Below are positions 62,509 to 64,000 of a DNA stretch of 64,000 nucleotides, piece after piece. Within the stretch, counting starts at the first letter, position 1; every line of letters begins with the position of its first letter. The stretch spans positions 1-64,000 of the forward strand of contig NZ_CANLZX010000012.1 in NCBI RefSeq assembly GCF_947495675.1. The letters run 5' to 3'. The DNA is from an uncultured Algibacter sp. Its GTDB lineage: Bacteria; Bacteroidota; Bacteroidia; Flavobacteriales; Flavobacteriaceae. Below the pieces are notes generated by a model. That model ran no database searches, was not told where the DNA came from, and worked only from the letters and a program-made list of their open reading frames with translations. A program made the translations under genes and the position numbers.

Positions 62509-62745
62509 TTGCAAGACACTTTAGCACAATTAAAACGCGGGGAACGAGGCATTATCACAGATGTTTCGTCTATTCACATACCATTAAAACTATTAGAAAT
62601 GGGATGTTTACCTGGGAATTTTGTAGAATTAGTTCAGGTTGCACCGTTTCAAGACCCTATGTATTTAAATATAAATGGGTCGCATTTGGCAATTAGAAAA
62701 GAAACGGCTTCTTATATTTTAATTGAAAAAATGGCGAATGAGTAA
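62509..62745 (+). CDS. feoA: Ferrous iron transport protein A
   Basis: A small SH3-like cytoplasmic protein that supports FeoB. The 78 residues start with TTG and show LAQLKRGERGIITDV, LLEMGCLPGNFVELVQVAP and GSHLAIRKETASYILIE, typical of FeoA. No ATG precedes the conserved region. Its last eight bases overlap feoB. A 115-residue ORF in another frame over the same DNA, running into repeat copy C, is a shadow. Confidence 0.92.
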   Translation: MQDTLAQLKRGERGIITDVSSIHIPLKLLEMGCLPGNFVELVQVAPFQDPMYLNINGSHLAIRKETASYILIEKMANE

Positions 62746-64000
62746 ACAGATAAATGTAGCGCTAATTGGAAATCCTAATACCGGTAAAACTTCTGTTTTT
62801 AATGCCTTAACTGGCCTAAACCAGAAGGTTGGAAATTACCCTGGGATTACCGTTGAAAAAAAACAAGGTATTTGCAAACTGCCTCGTGGTGTAAAAGCCC
62901 ATATTATTGATTTGCCAGGAACATACAGTTTAAATGCATCTTCGCTTGATGAAAACGTTGTTATTGAGCTTTTACTTAACAAAAACGATAAAGATTTTCC
63001 GGACATTGCTGTAGTTGTTACAGATGTTGAAAATTTAAAACGTAACCTTTTACTTTTTACTCAAATTAAAGACTTAGAGATACCTACTATTTTGGTTATA
63101 AATATGGCCGACCGTATGAGCTATAAAGGTATTACTCTAGATATTGAATATTTAGAAGAAAAACTAAATACTAAAATTGCACTTATTAGTACTCGAAAGA
63201 AAGAAGGTATTGATAAATTAAAACTTCTAATTTCTAATTACAAAGACGTTTCTATTGAACCTTGTATAGACACCACTCAAATTGATGTTGATTATTTTGG
63301 GAATTTGAAAAAGGCGTTTCCAAATCAGTTATTATACAAACTTTGGTTAGTTATTACTCAAGATGTAAATTTTGGTAAAACCGATAGAAATGAAATTGAT
63401 GCTGTTGCCAATTTTAAAACTAAAAGTAAAGCAGATTTAAAACGTTTACAACAAAAAGAAACTATAAAACGCTACCAATTTATAAATAACGCTCTTGATA
63501 AAGGGCAAACCATAGATCTTAGTCAGGCTAAAGATTTACGTATAAAATTTGATAGGATTTTAACGCATAAAGTATGGGGCTATGTTATTTTTGGATTTAT
63601 ATTACTTACCATATTTCAAGCTATTTATGATTGGTCAAGTATTCCAATGGATTTTATTGATAGTGCATTTGCCTCTCTTAGTGAGTGGACTAAAACACAG
63701 TTGCCTCAAGGTGCTTTTACAAGTTTATTGGCAGAAGGCATAATACCAGGACTTGGAGGTATTGTTATATTTATACCTCAAATTGCTTTTCTATTTCTAT
63801 TTATAGCGGTGCTTGAAGAAAGTGGCTATATGAGTCGCGTAGTTTTTTTAATGGATCGCATAATGCGACGATTTGGATTAAGCGGAAAAAGTGTTGTACC
63901 GCTTATTTCTGGTACTGCTTGTGCTATTCCTGCAATTATGGCAACCAGAAATATTGAAAGTTGGAAAGAACGACTAATTACTATTTTAGTTACCCCTTTT
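62738..64000 (+). CDS. feoB: Ferrous iron transporter B (C-terminus beyond window)
   Basis: The frame is open from the ATG at 62738 to the right edge (421 codons), so the gene is partial. It encodes the GTPase-coupled inner-membrane Fe(II) transporter: G1 GNPNTGKTS at residues 11-19, G3 DLPGT, G4 NMAD, an intracellular helical spacer, and then gate segments with IPGLGGIVIF, EESGYMSRVVF and SGTACAIPAIMATRNI. It overlaps feoA by eight bases, so translation is coupled. Most of the membrane domain is outside the window. Confidence 0.96.
   Translation, partial: MSKQINVALIGNPNTGKTSVFNALTGLNQKVGNYPGITVEKKQGICKLPRGVKAHIIDLPGTYSLNASSLDENVVIELLLNKNDKDFPDIAVVVTDVENLKRNLLLFTQIKDLEIPTILVINMADRMSYKGITLDIEYLEEKLNTKIALISTRKKEGIDKLKLLISNYKDVSIEPCIDTTQIDVDYFGNLKKAFPNQLLYKLWLVITQDVNFGKTDRNEIDAVANFKTKSKADLKRLQQKETIKRYQFINNALDKGQTIDLSQAKDLRIKFDRILTHKVWGYVIFGFILLTIFQAIYDWSSIPMDFIDSAFASLSEWTKTQLPQGAFTSLLAEGIIPGLGGIVIFIPQIAFLFLFIAVLEESGYMSRVVFLMDRIMRRFGLSGKSVVPLISGTACAIPAIMATRNIESWKERLITILVTPF

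Noticed and set aside
62349..62696. 115-residue ORF overlapping repeat copy C and feoA
   Set aside because: It is out of frame with feoA, begins in the interspersed element, has no promoter of its own, and resembles no known protein.

Overview
The window is AT-rich DNA from a member of the Bacteroidota, almost certainly a Flavobacteriaceae and probably marine; the genus cannot be fixed from the sequence. The evidence is TonB-dependent receptors with N-terminal regulatory domains, SusC/SusD, type IX secretion (T9SS) signals plus a PorZ-like protein, a hybrid two-component regulator, atpD-atpC away from the other ATP synthase genes, DUF4270 next to glmS, weak ribosome-binding sites, and repeated TAnnTTTG promoter boxes just upstream of starts. 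It looks like ordinary chromosome: I see no prophage, insertion sequence or CRISPR array.

Layout. 1-3619 (-): a very large Ca-binding thrombospondin-type-3 repeat surface protein, cut by the window edge. 3954-8740 (-): radA, an esterase-like protein without the expected nucleophile serine, a flippase-like membrane protein, panD and panC. 8941-13491 (+): a GT5-only glycogen-synthase-like protein, a DUF4270 lipoprotein and glmS. 13705-18130 (+): a TonB receptor followed by an SGNH-hydrolase lipoprotein. 18301-20105 (+): atpD-atpC. 20205-23830 (-): umuC, umuD and a Na+/solute symporter. 23893-26214: small membrane and regulatory genes. 26240-29624: a MocR-type regulator lacking the PLP lysine, divergent from a TonB receptor. 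29779-36593: a JmjC/cupin protein, small outer-membrane barrel, recX, T9SS cargo and another TonB receptor. 36598-39665 (-): recO and porZ. 39790-44468: gdhA, a hypothetical barrel, cystathionine gamma-synthase/lyase, a DUF3298 lipoprotein and an ArsC-like protein.

44706-56709 (-) is a compact polysaccharide-utilization locus for beta-fructans: hybrid two-component regulator, MFS sugar porter, GH32 lipoprotein, SusC, SusD and fructokinase. The likely flow is cleavage of fructan at the surface, uptake by SusCD, inner-membrane import of fructose by the MFS protein, phosphorylation by the kinase, and induction by a periplasmic sugar-binding sensor fused to the regulator. 57080-59275 is a BspA/DUF285 repeat protein with a T9SS tail. 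The window ends with tRNA-Asn, rseP, a SCO1-like protein, a promoter-backed 38-residue basic protein, and feoA-feoB (cut by the edge).

The least explained feature is a family of about 80-90 nt imperfect-palindrome elements, present three times (22431-22520, 29637-29717, 62338-62420). They have conserved ends but different central hairpins, all lie between genes, and all have the same + orientation. Also notable are two apparent pseudo-enzymes (the MocR regulator and the esterase-like protein) and the 38-residue gene.
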